Below are positions 18,901 to 23,618 of a DNA stretch of 34,171 nt, in pieces. A program made the position numbers and the translations under genes. Origin of the DNA: Ardenticatenaceae bacterium (GTDB lineage Bacteria; Chloroflexota; Anaerolineae; Promineifilales; Promineifilaceae); NCBI GenBank assembly GCA_030065875.1, contig JASJCR010000100.1:1-34171 (forward strand), given 5' to 3'. The notes under the pieces were generated by a model, which worked only from the letters and a program-made list of their open reading frames with translations, had not been told where the DNA came from and did no database searches. Each line of letters starts with the position of its first letter. Positions within the stretch are counted from its first letter, which is position 1.

Positions 18901-20837
18901 CTGATGCCCTGGTAAGCAGCCAGGTAGGCTGCCTGGGATTCAAAGCGCAAAATGTGGGGGTCAAACTGAGCCACAACGGCCGGCTCTGAGGCCACGATCT
19001 CTTGATGGATGACGCGTGCGCTGCGCAGATTAAACAGTTCAGAGACCAGCGATTCCCTGTTGAGTCCAGTTGGCCCAAAAGCTTTGACGACCTGCTGAAA
19101 AAGCGCCATGGTTTGCTCAGAGGCACTTTCAGCTCCCTCAGCGGTCGGAAACCCTCCCGTTTGAATATATTTGAGGCTCGCCGGGGATAAATCATGCTGC
19201 TGCATCCATGGAACAGCGGCCGTTAAAATCTGAACCAGCCACAGGGCGTTGATCTTGTTTGGCTGCGGCTGATCGATAATCCGGTAGCAGTTAAAATCAT
19301 TGGCCTGGAAGGGCAATAAAAGGTTGAACGGGTTCGAAGAGCGAATCAGGGGATCATATTCAAGCAAATCAAAGAGGTCGAAAAGGTCGGCCGGGGTAAT
19401 ATCCAGCAGCTCAACCAACGTGGTCATTCTAAATAAGAGAGAAAGACCAGCCAGTTGCAGATTGCCGTCAAGCGATGAGTTAAATGAAGGGTCGGCGGCC
19501 GAACGCGCTCGAAATTTATTGACGATCAAGAGGATATCTTTGTCCGTCATTTTCAAAGATTTTTGCAAACGCCGTCGATATGGTTTGCTTTCATCCGCTA
19601 AAATATCATGCTCTAAAGTGAAGGTTTGCCCGATTTTTTCACTGTGCCCTGGATGTACAAATAAAGATTGTTGAAGGTATTTCCGATCGATGAGAGCGGT
19701 GCGCTCATTAAATATGCGATTAAAAAGATCGGCCGGTTCATCCCCATCCCCTTGACCCAAAACGGTGATGTCGCTAAATAAGGCGCAAAGCACGTCAATA
19801 GGCCGGTCAAATTTCAATTTGAGCTGCTGTATGATGGCCAATACCGTGAGGGCCTCATGATTCAATTGGTTATTGCAGCAGTTCCGCAGCAGTAAATCAA
19901 GATCTGATAAGGTCCATCCGATTTTTTGAGCCAGGCGGATAAAGCGATCCGCCCGATCAAACCAGGCCAATGGCACCCCAACTTCAAAATCTGATTCATC
20001 AACATCTTCGTCCGGGTGCCAGACAATAAACGACTCAGAATCATCTAGCGTGGCATATCCCCCTAGACCGTGGTTAATAAAAAATTCACCAGCCATCGTT
20101 TTTTCCGGCCGCTCATGCGCATCTTTGGCAACTGTGCTTAAATTCTGAAAGAGCAAATCGCGCAGTTCGGCACCCGTTAAGCCTGTGGCCAATAAAAAGC
20201 GCGGGATTTCAGCTAACGCTGATCCATCGTTGGTTCCGGCGCTGACTGCGGCCGGAGAGACGTTGAATCGCTCACCTGCCTGCAAATGGTAAGCAACTTT
20301 AACCGCCTCCTCATCTGCGCGGCGATCTTGTAAGAAATAGGTTGTCTCTTCTGTTGATAGGCCCAAATATCGACATGCCCGTTTACTAAAATCAACCTCT
20401 TGGCTAAACAGGGCTTCAACTTGATCCTCTCTGACATTCAAATAATTCAGATGTTTTTTCAAACGCACATAATCAAAATTAAGCGGCAAATTAAAGGGAA
20501 AATCACCCTTTTTCATAAGCTCGAAGATGTTCTCGTTGGCCTGGGATTCAATTCTTAATTTTAATATCTCATTGACAATATCTAGATAAGGGATTTGATC
20601 ATAGGTATTCTCCCCGTTTAGGCGAATATCTTTTATATCGGGACGGCGAAAATCGAGATCAAGCTGATTGTCATCACCCCCCTCTCCAACGGAAAACTCA
20701 AAATAATCATAAAGCAATTGAATGAGATCGGTGAGGTAAGCTGCCGGAGAATAAACTGATCGAGCAGCATCTCCCTTCTTGAAATCCAATTCGCCAAATA
20801 AATCCTCATAGCTTGATTGGTTTGCTGCAAGAGTCAT
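6984..20837 (-). CDS. Giant Tc-toxin A subunit (TcA) with hemopexin-repeat expansions
   Basis: 4617 aa, ATG 20837 with AAGGA 7 nt upstream. Canonical TcA proteins are about 2500 aa. The N terminus is VRP1-like (SYEDLFG, SVYSPAAYLTDLI, RRPDIKDI, PYLDIVNEIL). Residues ~1177-2480 hold about 24 hemopexin-like units of the form DAAF-x5-G-x-TYLF-x-GDQY-x-RY. Near 2742 comes the neuraminidase-like region (ENYIRPELRDTKTPEF). Residues ~2945-3195 hold 3-4 more hemopexin-like units, and ~3280-3590 a charged coiled-coil segment. At ~3710 GIYYEELFFHAPFLIA and KWWYEVIFDPT are TcA hallmarks. Around 4065-4150 lies the amphipathic and hydrophobic pore-forming segment (GAMIASLAPNAMIGPFIMG). From ~4320 LDLNPLAFLQLKVNGSCEF and DFPGHYCRQIKTI mark the TcB-binding C terminus. 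Known TcA pentamers bind the target cell and inject cargo. There is no signal peptide, as is usual for TcA. It is the first gene of the operon. Confidence 0.95.
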   Translation of the reverse strand: MTLAANQSSYEDLFGELDFKKGDAARSVYSPAAYLTDLIQLLYDYFEFSVGEGGDDNQLDLDFRRPDIKDIRLNGENTYDQIPYLDIVNEILKLRIESQANENIFELMKKGDFPFNLPLNFDYVRLKKHLNYLNVREDQVEALFSQEVDFSKRACRYLGLSTEETTYFLQDRRADEEAVKVAYHLQAGERFNVSPAAVSAGTNDGSALAEIPRFLLATGLTGAELRDLLFQNLSTVAKDAHERPEKTMAGEFFINHGLGGYATLDDSESFIVWHPDEDVDESDFEVGVPLAWFDRADRFIRLAQKIGWTLSDLDLLLRNCCNNQLNHEALTVLAIIQQLKLKFDRPIDVLCALFSDITVLGQGDGDEPADLFNRIFNERTALIDRKYLQQSLFVHPGHSEKIGQTFTLEHDILADESKPYRRRLQKSLKMTDKDILLIVNKFRARSAADPSFNSSLDGNLQLAGLSLLFRMTTLVELLDITPADLFDLFDLLEYDPLIRSSNPFNLLLPFQANDFNCYRIIDQPQPNKINALWLVQILTAAVPWMQQHDLSPASLKYIQTGGFPTAEGAESASEQTMALFQQVVKAFGPTGLNRESLVSELFNLRSARVIHQEIVASEPAVVAQFDPHILRFESQAAYLAAYQGIRELGTITKDDFKGLGLADRLVDKLYTNLMIHGYIGLDGEIKATKLAEFGKGEKFSCMTDFSTHREDLFGIIFDLYTAEQKKLRLANSDALDLELSLFISDLADLNVTKNQAEELYDNLIFNGYIDAEGNLLNLAFFADDDNEPLFELNTFLTEDHIDQLHQLLVGQVKRYEDAPFTLNRDIFAPLGLSNADQEGLLENLHFNDYIDESLHYLDKQSLRDLPLKEFKCALQFYPYHKEILAALKGDLQAERELHLKIQKEFLNETAEDIVAAVCFDRLRNSGDYFSEEGRLNRSGRRFFAAEENGNQLDLGHYFSPNLNQAIFNQIHLILANAQQYRVDDQQFSEMGLNRDEVEDLLFELIERDFVDLAGYIPADKTEYFLNVNNALDLRIGGYEDFVKDIFFVFHAAAKKMQVAQEELVKRLETIANSQEQAVINTLAEGLEIDSESLKTICYYLFHKPAFRVEALLNPIFTAVQLASDHSNLTPPSISRLFSRLAQFVRLANQLKLDAEDVEVVFQDQNLVEKFPENLVLAEGVTHIDALLSDLDDKIYLFNGSKYWVYSAVTYELEVRALELATLSPLFAGLSRVNATFVDPGGDAWLISGSQYFRRPKGKHIWEVAEKSWGKINNIFADPEQIQAGFTNREGVTYLFSDDQYIRYSEGNFDFVDPGFPLQIQENFPIELGSQQLPKSFNEYPDAAFEGVDGQTFLFKDSQFVQIDHHGVSNPADIANYWGQVDNNFVDLSGVDGILDHDGYIFLFLDDQVIRYSDAIENSEVTADEGFPIKISSLFRDLPDEFEYGIDGIFKGHDGKIHLFKNNRYARYSADFTTREKSGTLTSNLGKIRNNIQDKRIRSNDQPLIDAAFTGLDGCTYLFCGDQYYRYSGHNFSRVDEGYPRTIAEDWGGVEEIAAAFVLDGKTYLFAKGTSEYLCYSTNDYDIPDTGFPKPFDQAEWWNLPESLVASGFSEPDAIFIGLEQNWYLFKGEQFVFFDHLHRWWSEPQPIATQWVGFDVGKVDAAFTGKNGKTYLFAHDKFFRYSDPKYSKLDDRYPREIKSFWGKVNNQIARTRRIDSALVVESQETEINDAGVEETTVKKHTYLFSGDQYFRYTGEDYRLVDEGYPRTIQAALHEEPRFKHVKNPIKARIDAAFADQRHIYLVQGSIVHVIANEAYRRYETSESEPVTAAFIDEGSVFVKGESGWSRSNHLEMDVQRLEAEIPPILRVVPAEFQSDLNAVLAGTDGNTYLFRSGICYNRFLQRSYPTREEWGIVHNRITLDSHIDAAFLGQDGRIYLFSGDQFVQYEPDAIHDIMAKDHHIDGLPRRIADQWGGLTHVHLAFVQKGKTYLMEKPDEFGEFRYVCYSTADYSKPDDDAVQTAGFDWWGVPTIYQDEGFGRVDAVLNDEHNLFLIQGQEFIQYNEENDVWTYAKPLSRVWRGLHFNETNFQAITTAFKHQNGQVYFFAREHFEVVPHDIELTAPFVQAAPILKIRNHWGLVKNPFTSSGRVDAAFTWDGRETYLFSGGWYVKYSTSDYRFVDDGYPKTIADHLRQEEIFRELPVDFDDDMRAEAERGAEIAAVVANKGTIYIFLNQAVYAVSPERHRSCTTANLGHIKNRILQRRKVDAAVAIKREQGDQVLLFSGDQVFRYDESNFSQVAEGFPQKISRVIGDGEAFDGLDPEFAYDLDAVLKGPDDGLLYLIKGKMYVASSEPAVKKPVNGLWGKIRNNFEPAGPEENIALDGAFIAPDGQTYLFKGNQYMRSADFDAEYADVGYPLPIKDNWGNLPDAYESGLDGAFVFEGNTYLITRGEEGSHSHYVRYSGLNYQMVDPIYPQLIIDRWRKWGDYLLADMRLISLFKQMQQETSGRDVTLTELLNGKTGGQETPFDALHLMFGWDISEIKWIKRNHAFLPAPNQFDNRFNLEIIAKMGQIFEVADQIGVDPSTLYEEIWQNLYSPSNNGADGSEALRIAADHLYRYLGNKYGKKDWEILKQKIHNELNILKRDVWVPMAIAGDPSLKRPKDLYDLLLIDVEMGSEAQTSKVKEAISAIQLYFHRFLVHLEQVQLSTTPSNGGPITRAQIKKRWQWLKNYRLWEANRKVFLYPENYIRPELRDTKTPEFQKLEETLLQGELNSATAEAAFTSYLESFGQVSTLKIAGANVYYNGLEKELILIGHTRLAPRQFYYRTARFMSYPEPDRESDPEAWAEWEKKDDLVVWSSWAEIDTTIKSERVFPIRSHGRLMIFWIEIEDIEEPAAKFKSKGSGDETLSEVQTSQSKLRHEATVKYSLLKYNDHWSPPQPLKQGVRLDYEIDAAYSEGNEIVTFAGRYCLKSSDENPNADVRRIETVPEFRNLPDSFKSGVDAATIFNGKRYLFKGNRVIIQNTGPSPDILVEKSLGALIDSPKKAPIYVIAPGIFHVGMVPRDEVQDNPVLANGIDAAFDFGGGVLTLVDKKGNYSFYTEAPGHHIKPLQDLNAITFFIPHFWILIATLVNRDGQFRPADAIFKKDEIISGSEQSGTAVKDSIFYVLRDGQYECYDDVGTELVALDGFPKPIRGNLTFNMDKFYNKLHIENTAEQIYISYTSPKNEIMVYGRLKPDYTFDDIPINDVPALKMINSWPAFWSSNQQAYRGLFSQEEINTPINSLSADLTAIQRKIRAVQAIESGRDLLGQALDLARELRAADESNDEESEDIIAELQQGIRDIAEQIRQTNKSIPGPRFVRKSRDILKERIESLVKTTDRVGRGSNQQRKRIREAVDRDLAAGADGIAAINQNLQNREITISNQIQGLSDGINNLMAHTVLPDNRRHADNGRAFDKFLEKIRPLATTWRKRLDSSETDEVDAIDAAETNALTPYRNQIDQVNTLLQSTKDKLGDLKAADSLSSKANQLGELSGLLQALSDAVRDRNLLLDQADASEPSVNQAHRDLLSLISQLKRAAEEAVLGAFDLFPTETFGISTMSNFAFSEQDQPDWYCFEAQDGTFLARPLTDEEGGVYEIIRLTTSVVPILSGLLFAQGIEGFLSLNTQGTDETPRFREVAVAPDDDPSREAVKVVVYKKDRFAKAFSDRTTREYIPVNDHLDFQGASGIYYEELFFHAPFLIAQALNAAQKFEEAKWWYEVIFDPTAIGSVWQYFPFTLTGVDDQDSQPTTVSEVLEDPNQIVRYLDDPFDPHAIAALRPAAYRKAIVMRYIDNLIDWGDMLFRQYTIESINEARMLYILGRDLLGDKPENLGTLILSEEKSVIELANTDEYDFVVYPALTQPDNSLIGREPISIIAGTPHDSVGQRYFFVPENTLFSDYWGRIEDRLFKIRNSLNFEGQAVPPLLFQPPIDPMALVQAVASGVSLSRLMAGAAVKVPHYRFEFLAFRAQNLVQKLNQYGSELLATLEKKDAEELSLMQNRQEGHILKMMINIREAQIKEVDQTILNLQESQAHAKERIQLYSGWLSSGMLPEEIHQINLMIAASTAHFAGSVLKLGAMIASLAPNAMIGPFIMGTQIGGSNIGDSLSSGAEIAESLGEGLSVTGEILAAQAQFKHMVEDWEVQLMVAESEDRQIEYQLEGARLQKMIAEYELAVLQKEIEQNQSIHHFMKDKFTNVQLYQWMIGKMSGLYYQTYQMAFDMARMAERAFHFERGLPEADGKFISGGYWDSQHQGLMAGESLALDLDRMEQAFIETNERRLEISTEISLLDLNPLAFLQLKVNGSCEFYLDEAFFDYDFPGHYCRQIKTIAVDFDTPDGVTINATLTQLSHQTVLHADAKAVKYLLDPKDQPPTTIRGSWRGNQQIVLSHHDEYEKNNGLFELRYDTDRYLPFEGTGAVSRWKLELNGKKGSVNLSELVDVTIGLKYTAKNGGSVFAAAVKGLLRPYAAVRFFDMTFDFAQQWNDFLDGDDSELVLPFTRDLFPNMSSSKISGIFTHFDLVEPGRATMVLNGVEQWTLGDYRFMETNGLSIGSKGSNLTFEFRGSKENLRNIQFVFTYKAAVG
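11253..12005 (-). repeat. Second hemopexin-like block in TcA (3-4 units)
   Basis: After the neuraminidase-like region, residues ~2945-3195 contain IDAAYSEGNEIVTF, VDAATIFNGKRYLFKGN, IDAAFDFGGGVLTL and ADAIFKKDEI with a later FYVLRDGQYECY. These would form one further, degenerate four-bladed propeller. Confidence 0.55.
13398..17309 (-). repeat. Block of ~24 hemopexin-like coding repeats in TcA
   Basis: By eye I count 24 units of 45-70 residues in TcA residues ~1177-2480. Each opens with [IVL]-[DATN]-[AG]-[AGV]-[FL] and has YLF-x-G-x-[QK]-[YF]-x-[RKV]-Y. Most carry a DxGYP or WG element before the next unit. The hemopexin fold has four blades, so 24 units would make six propellers. The count is approximate because several units (1, 12, 13, 20) are weak. 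Confidence 0.75.
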
Positions 20838-20999
20838 GATCTAATCCTTTTGATTCTTAAAAAAACCGCCAATAAAGTCGGAAAGGATGCGAATAACAAC
20901 TCACATCCGTAGATACAGGAAGTGATATAGATTGTGAGGAAAGGCGTTTACCAAACCTCTTTAGCCACAACTATTTAATTTTTGGGTACATCGAAAAAA

Positions 21000-21015
21000 G
21001 TCCATCAAAATGGAC
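21000..21015 (-). terminator. Possible attenuator hairpin in the TcA leader
   Basis: Read on the minus strand, GTCCAT and ATGGAC pair across a 4-nt loop and are followed at once by six T. This has the form of a short intrinsic terminator. It lies between the proposed promoter at 21246-21273 and the TcA start at 20837. The stem is only 6 bp, so its strength is doubtful. Confidence 0.35.
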
Positions 21016-21232
21016 ATGAGTGTCAAATTGAGAGGTTAATAATAGGTCGTATCAAGGTCTTCACAAGCTTGATCTGCTGTCAAACGAAGTGAAACCATTT
21101 ACGAACCAAAATTAATATGAGGATGGCTTGGGATAAAGCCACAATTTGTTGAAGATTTATTGTTTTTGTCGTGTTTTAATCAACTGAAACAAGTTATTGA
21201 TTAATTGGTTAGCGCACAACAACCTTGACCGG

Positions 21233-21273
21233 TGTTACACTCTTATTTGTAACATGTAATTAAGCGAAGTCAA
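21233..21273 (-). promoter_or_regulatory. Possible TcA operon promoter with overlapping inverted repeat
   Basis: On the minus strand a TTGACT box (21268-21273) and a TACAAA box (21246-21251) are 16 bp apart. The inverted repeat TGTTACA (21233-21239) / TGTAACA (21248-21254), with an 8-bp spacer, overlaps the -10 box and would suit a dimeric repressor. A leader of about 400 nt would result. The rest of 20838-21290 is AT-rich and holds no open frame I believe in. Confidence 0.35.
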
Positions 21274-21293
21274 CCTCATTACGCAAAAAAAGC

Positions 21294-21345
21294 CATCTAA
21301 AAAAAGATGTTTCTCACCATTATGGAACGATGGGAAACATCTTTT
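21294..21345 (-). terminator. Intrinsic terminator after the AtuA gene
   Basis: Arms at 21302-21313 and 21334-21345 give a perfect 12-bp stem (AAAAGATGTTTC and its complement), extended by CCAT/ATGG past a 3-nt bulge. On the minus strand the stem is followed by seven T. It would end transcription of the 28787-21533 cluster before the toxin operon. Confidence 0.75.
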
Positions 21346-21380
21346 AAGGTCACGAGGGTGACGTGTTTTGCCTGCTTAAT

Positions 21381-21532
21381 CTAATTTCGAATCACGGCCG
21401 GCATATAAATGTCATACCTCCATTTGATAGGAAAAGAAATTAAGCGCTTCGTTTCCATGGGTAAAAGCGAAGGAAAGATCATCTCCAGACAAAAGTGAAG
21501 CATCTCCGGATCCGGCGGCCTGAAGTTCCGAA
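21381..21532 (-). pseudogene. Remnant of a secreted-protein C terminus
   Basis: Directly after the AtuA stop, one minus frame reads a normal-looking stretch (SGDDLSFAFTHGNEALNFFS) and stops at 21412. The overlapping frame supplies WRYDIYMPAVIRN and stops at 21381. Joined by one frameshift near 21415-21430 they would give a C terminus ending in IYMPAVIRN. That closely resembles the IYLPIVGR tail of the intact secreted protein at 28967-32785. There is no start codon or upstream body, so I read this as a decayed fragment. It could also be chance. Confidence 0.35.
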
Positions 21533-23359
21533 TTAATCCAGCATGCGTACCGGCACCCGAATGGGACACTCCAGCAATATCTGAGCCATCCCTTTGCCCA
21601 GCGGGTCAAATCGCAGCGATGCGGTGCCCCCCCCGCCCAGGGCCTCGTGCAGCACAAAATTAAAGGCGTGTAAACCCGGCAGCTCAAACCGCTCTACCCG
21701 ACCATCAACCAGGTGCGCCAAATAGCTTTTCACTTTCTCGGCCGTTAATTCCCTTGCCAAAACCGGGACAAACTCCGGCCGCCGGGCGACAATACCAACG
21801 TTACAAATATCACCCTTATCCCCGCTGCGACCGTAGGCGATGCGCAATAACGGCACTTCAATTTCATCATTTACGATTTTAGATTTTTGATTTTCGATAA
21901 CCTCATTTACGATTTTTGATTTTCGATTTTCGATTAGATCGCCTCGTATTTCGTTATTCGTATTTCGAATGTCGTAATTCGTATTTCGCAAATCGTCAAT
22001 CGTCAATCGTAAATCATCCACCGTAATCTCCACCATCTCCCTCGGCACCAACATGGAGTGGACCCGAATCATCGGCGTCGGCCGGGGCAAACCGCTGCCT
22101 CCACCTATGATGCTTTGGGCCATGGACAGGGCGCTGGATGGGATTTCGCGGGCAAAAAAGGCCAGGGCCTCCCTTTGATCGTGATGAGCGGCGATTTTGA
22201 GCACGACTTCGCGGGTATCAGCCGCCCGGCCGTGCGGGCCAAACTGGCTCTCGCTGCCCAACACCTCAATTGAAGTCGCCCGAAAATCGCCCCAACCCAT
22301 CATTGGAAAGACCCGCCGCATCCGTCCAAAAAGGGTTTCACCCACCCGCTGCGCTTTGCGAGCCGCATCCCGGCCGGTCAACAGCAGCAAAAAGGTCAGG
22401 CGATAGCCGTCCATTTCTAAAGCGCACGCCTTGTACGTTGACGGCGGCGGGTACCCTCGGGCACCCTCAACCCGCACCCGGTCGGGGCCAACTTCGGTCA
22501 GCTGCACGTCGGCAAAATCACAGGTGACGTCGGGCAAAATATAGGCGCGCGGATCACCGATCTCGTACAAAATCTGCTCGGTGACGGTGGCCCGATTGAC
22601 CAGCCCGTCAGTCCCCGTCGGCTTGGTCAGCACAAACGAGCCGTCGGCCGCGCATTCGGCAATCGGATAGCCGATATTGACCCAGCTCTCAACGCTTTCC
22701 CAGTCGGTTAGCAGCCCGCCAGTCGACTGGGGGCCGCACTCTAGCAGGTGGCCAACCAGGCTGCCCTGGGCCAGTTTGTCCAGATCATCAGGTTGCCAGC
22801 CAAACTCGTGAATCAGCGGGCCGAGCATCAAGGCGCTATCAACCACCCGGCCGGTGATGACCACATCGGCCCCCCGATCGAGCGCGGCCGCAATGGGAAA
22901 GGCCCCCAGATAGGCGTTGATGGCGATCACCTGGTCGGGCAGCGGGGTGTTCCGCGCCATTTCACGCACGTCGGCTTCGCGCAGCTGTGCGAGCTGCGGC
23001 ATGAGGTTATCCCCCTCGACCACCGCGACCTTGAGGTCAATCTCCTGCTCGGCCGCGATCTGACGCAGCGCTTCAGCCGCAGCCTGGGGATTGATCCCGC
23101 CGGCGTTGGTCACGACGCGAATCCCCTGCCGCCGGATCTCTCGCAGATGGGTTTTTAGCACCGGATTGATAAAGTCAATGGCGTATCCTGCATTGGGGTT
23201 TTTCATTTTTGCTCGGGACAAAATCGCCATTGTCACTTCCGCCAGGGCTTCGTAAACGATGTAGTCGAGGTTTCCGGCCGCCAGAAGCTGCGCCGTCGAC
23301 AGCGAAGAATCCCCCCATGCCCCGGCTGCACCACCAATTGTTATAATTTTTTCTGTCAT
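21533..23359 (-). CDS. AtuA-family protein (DUF1446) with C-terminal ferredoxin-like domain
   Basis: 608 aa, ATG 23359 with GGAAG 7 nt upstream. The N terminus is typical for the family: IITIGGAAGAWGDS, NLDYIVYEALAEVTMAI, TNAGGINPQA, AVVEGDNL, DVVITGRVVDSALMLGPLIHEFGW and HLLECGPQSTGG. Residues ~500-608 form the small C-terminal domain (LRIAYGRSGDKGDICNVGI, GRVERFELPGLHAFNFVLHEALGGGG). AtuA is required for citronellol/geraniol use in Pseudomonas, but its biochemical role is not firmly known. The two domains are joined here by about 55 residues of repeat-derived sequence (446-500) rich in Asn, Ile, Lys and Arg, unlike either neighbour in composition. It is the last gene of the carboxylase cluster and is followed by a strong terminator. 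Confidence 0.9.
   Translation of the reverse strand: MTEKIITIGGAAGAWGDSSLSTAQLLAAGNLDYIVYEALAEVTMAILSRAKMKNPNAGYAIDFINPVLKTHLREIRRQGIRVVTNAGGINPQAAAEALRQIAAEQEIDLKVAVVEGDNLMPQLAQLREADVREMARNTPLPDQVIAINAYLGAFPIAAALDRGADVVITGRVVDSALMLGPLIHEFGWQPDDLDKLAQGSLVGHLLECGPQSTGGLLTDWESVESWVNIGYPIAECAADGSFVLTKPTGTDGLVNRATVTEQILYEIGDPRAYILPDVTCDFADVQLTEVGPDRVRVEGARGYPPPSTYKACALEMDGYRLTFLLLLTGRDAARKAQRVGETLFGRMRRVFPMMGWGDFRATSIEVLGSESQFGPHGRAADTREVVLKIAAHHDQREALAFFAREIPSSALSMAQSIIGGGSGLPRPTPMIRVHSMLVPREMVEITVDDLRLTIDDLRNTNYDIRNTNNEIRGDLIENRKSKIVNEVIENQKSKIVNDEIEVPLLRIAYGRSGDKGDICNVGIVARRPEFVPVLARELTAEKVKSYLAHLVDGRVERFELPGLHAFNFVLHEALGGGGTASLRFDPLGKGMAQILLECPIRVPVRMLD
21858..22020 (-). repeat. In-frame short-period repeat insertion in the AtuA gene
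   Basis: Two 36-bp tandem copies (21868-21903 and 21904-21939) of a GATTTTNGATTTTCGAT-type element encode IENRKSKIVNEV and IENQKSKIVNDE. The adjoining bases to 22020 are made of short variants of TCGTATTTCG, TCGTAATTCG and AATCGTCAATCG. Such short-period AT-rich arrays are typical of spacers, yet here they stay open in the gene's frame. Confidence 0.8.
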
Positions 23360-23368
23360 TTTTTCTTC

Positions 23369-23430
23369 CAGCCGCGGATTAACACAGAAACTCCCAGATT
23401 AAAGAGAGAAATCTGCGGTAATCTGCGAAC
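23369..23430. repeat. Degenerate ATCTGCGG intergenic repeat
   Basis: This sequence upstream of the AtuA gene holds CAGATTAAAGAGAGAAATCTGCGG, differing by one base from the core of the perfect inverted repeat at 32836-32906 (CAGATTAAAGAGAT, then AAATCTGCGG). The outer arms are only partly complementary here. I therefore take it as a decayed copy of the same family. The remainder of the spacer to 23585 shows no gene. Confidence 0.6.
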
Positions 23431-23585
23431 CCTTGGTTCTGCCCTTCGGGCTCTGCGGACATTTATTTCAGAATTTTTTTTTAGCCCGCCTGAATAGATT
23501 TACTCAAATATCCCCTTAATTCCCAAATCTTTGTTCAAACTTTTCCAGATCGTAATTCCACAAACTTCCTAGGAGAACCGTGCAA

Positions 23586-23616
23586 GACTCCAATAGTTTT
23601 GAAAACTATTGGAGTC
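23586..23616. repeat. 31-bp palindrome, copy 1
   Basis: Arms GACTCCAATAGTTTT and its exact complement flank one central G. It ends two bases before the stop codon of the nitronate monooxygenase-like gene, so it could act as a transcription end for that gene. A second copy with a paired base change lies at 32940-32970. Confidence 0.85.
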
Positions 23617-23618
23617 TC

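Noticed and set aside
21858..22020. CRISPR array
   Set aside because: The period is short (36 bp with no unique spacers), the units are low-complexity and the frame stays open through the AtuA gene. No cas gene is near.
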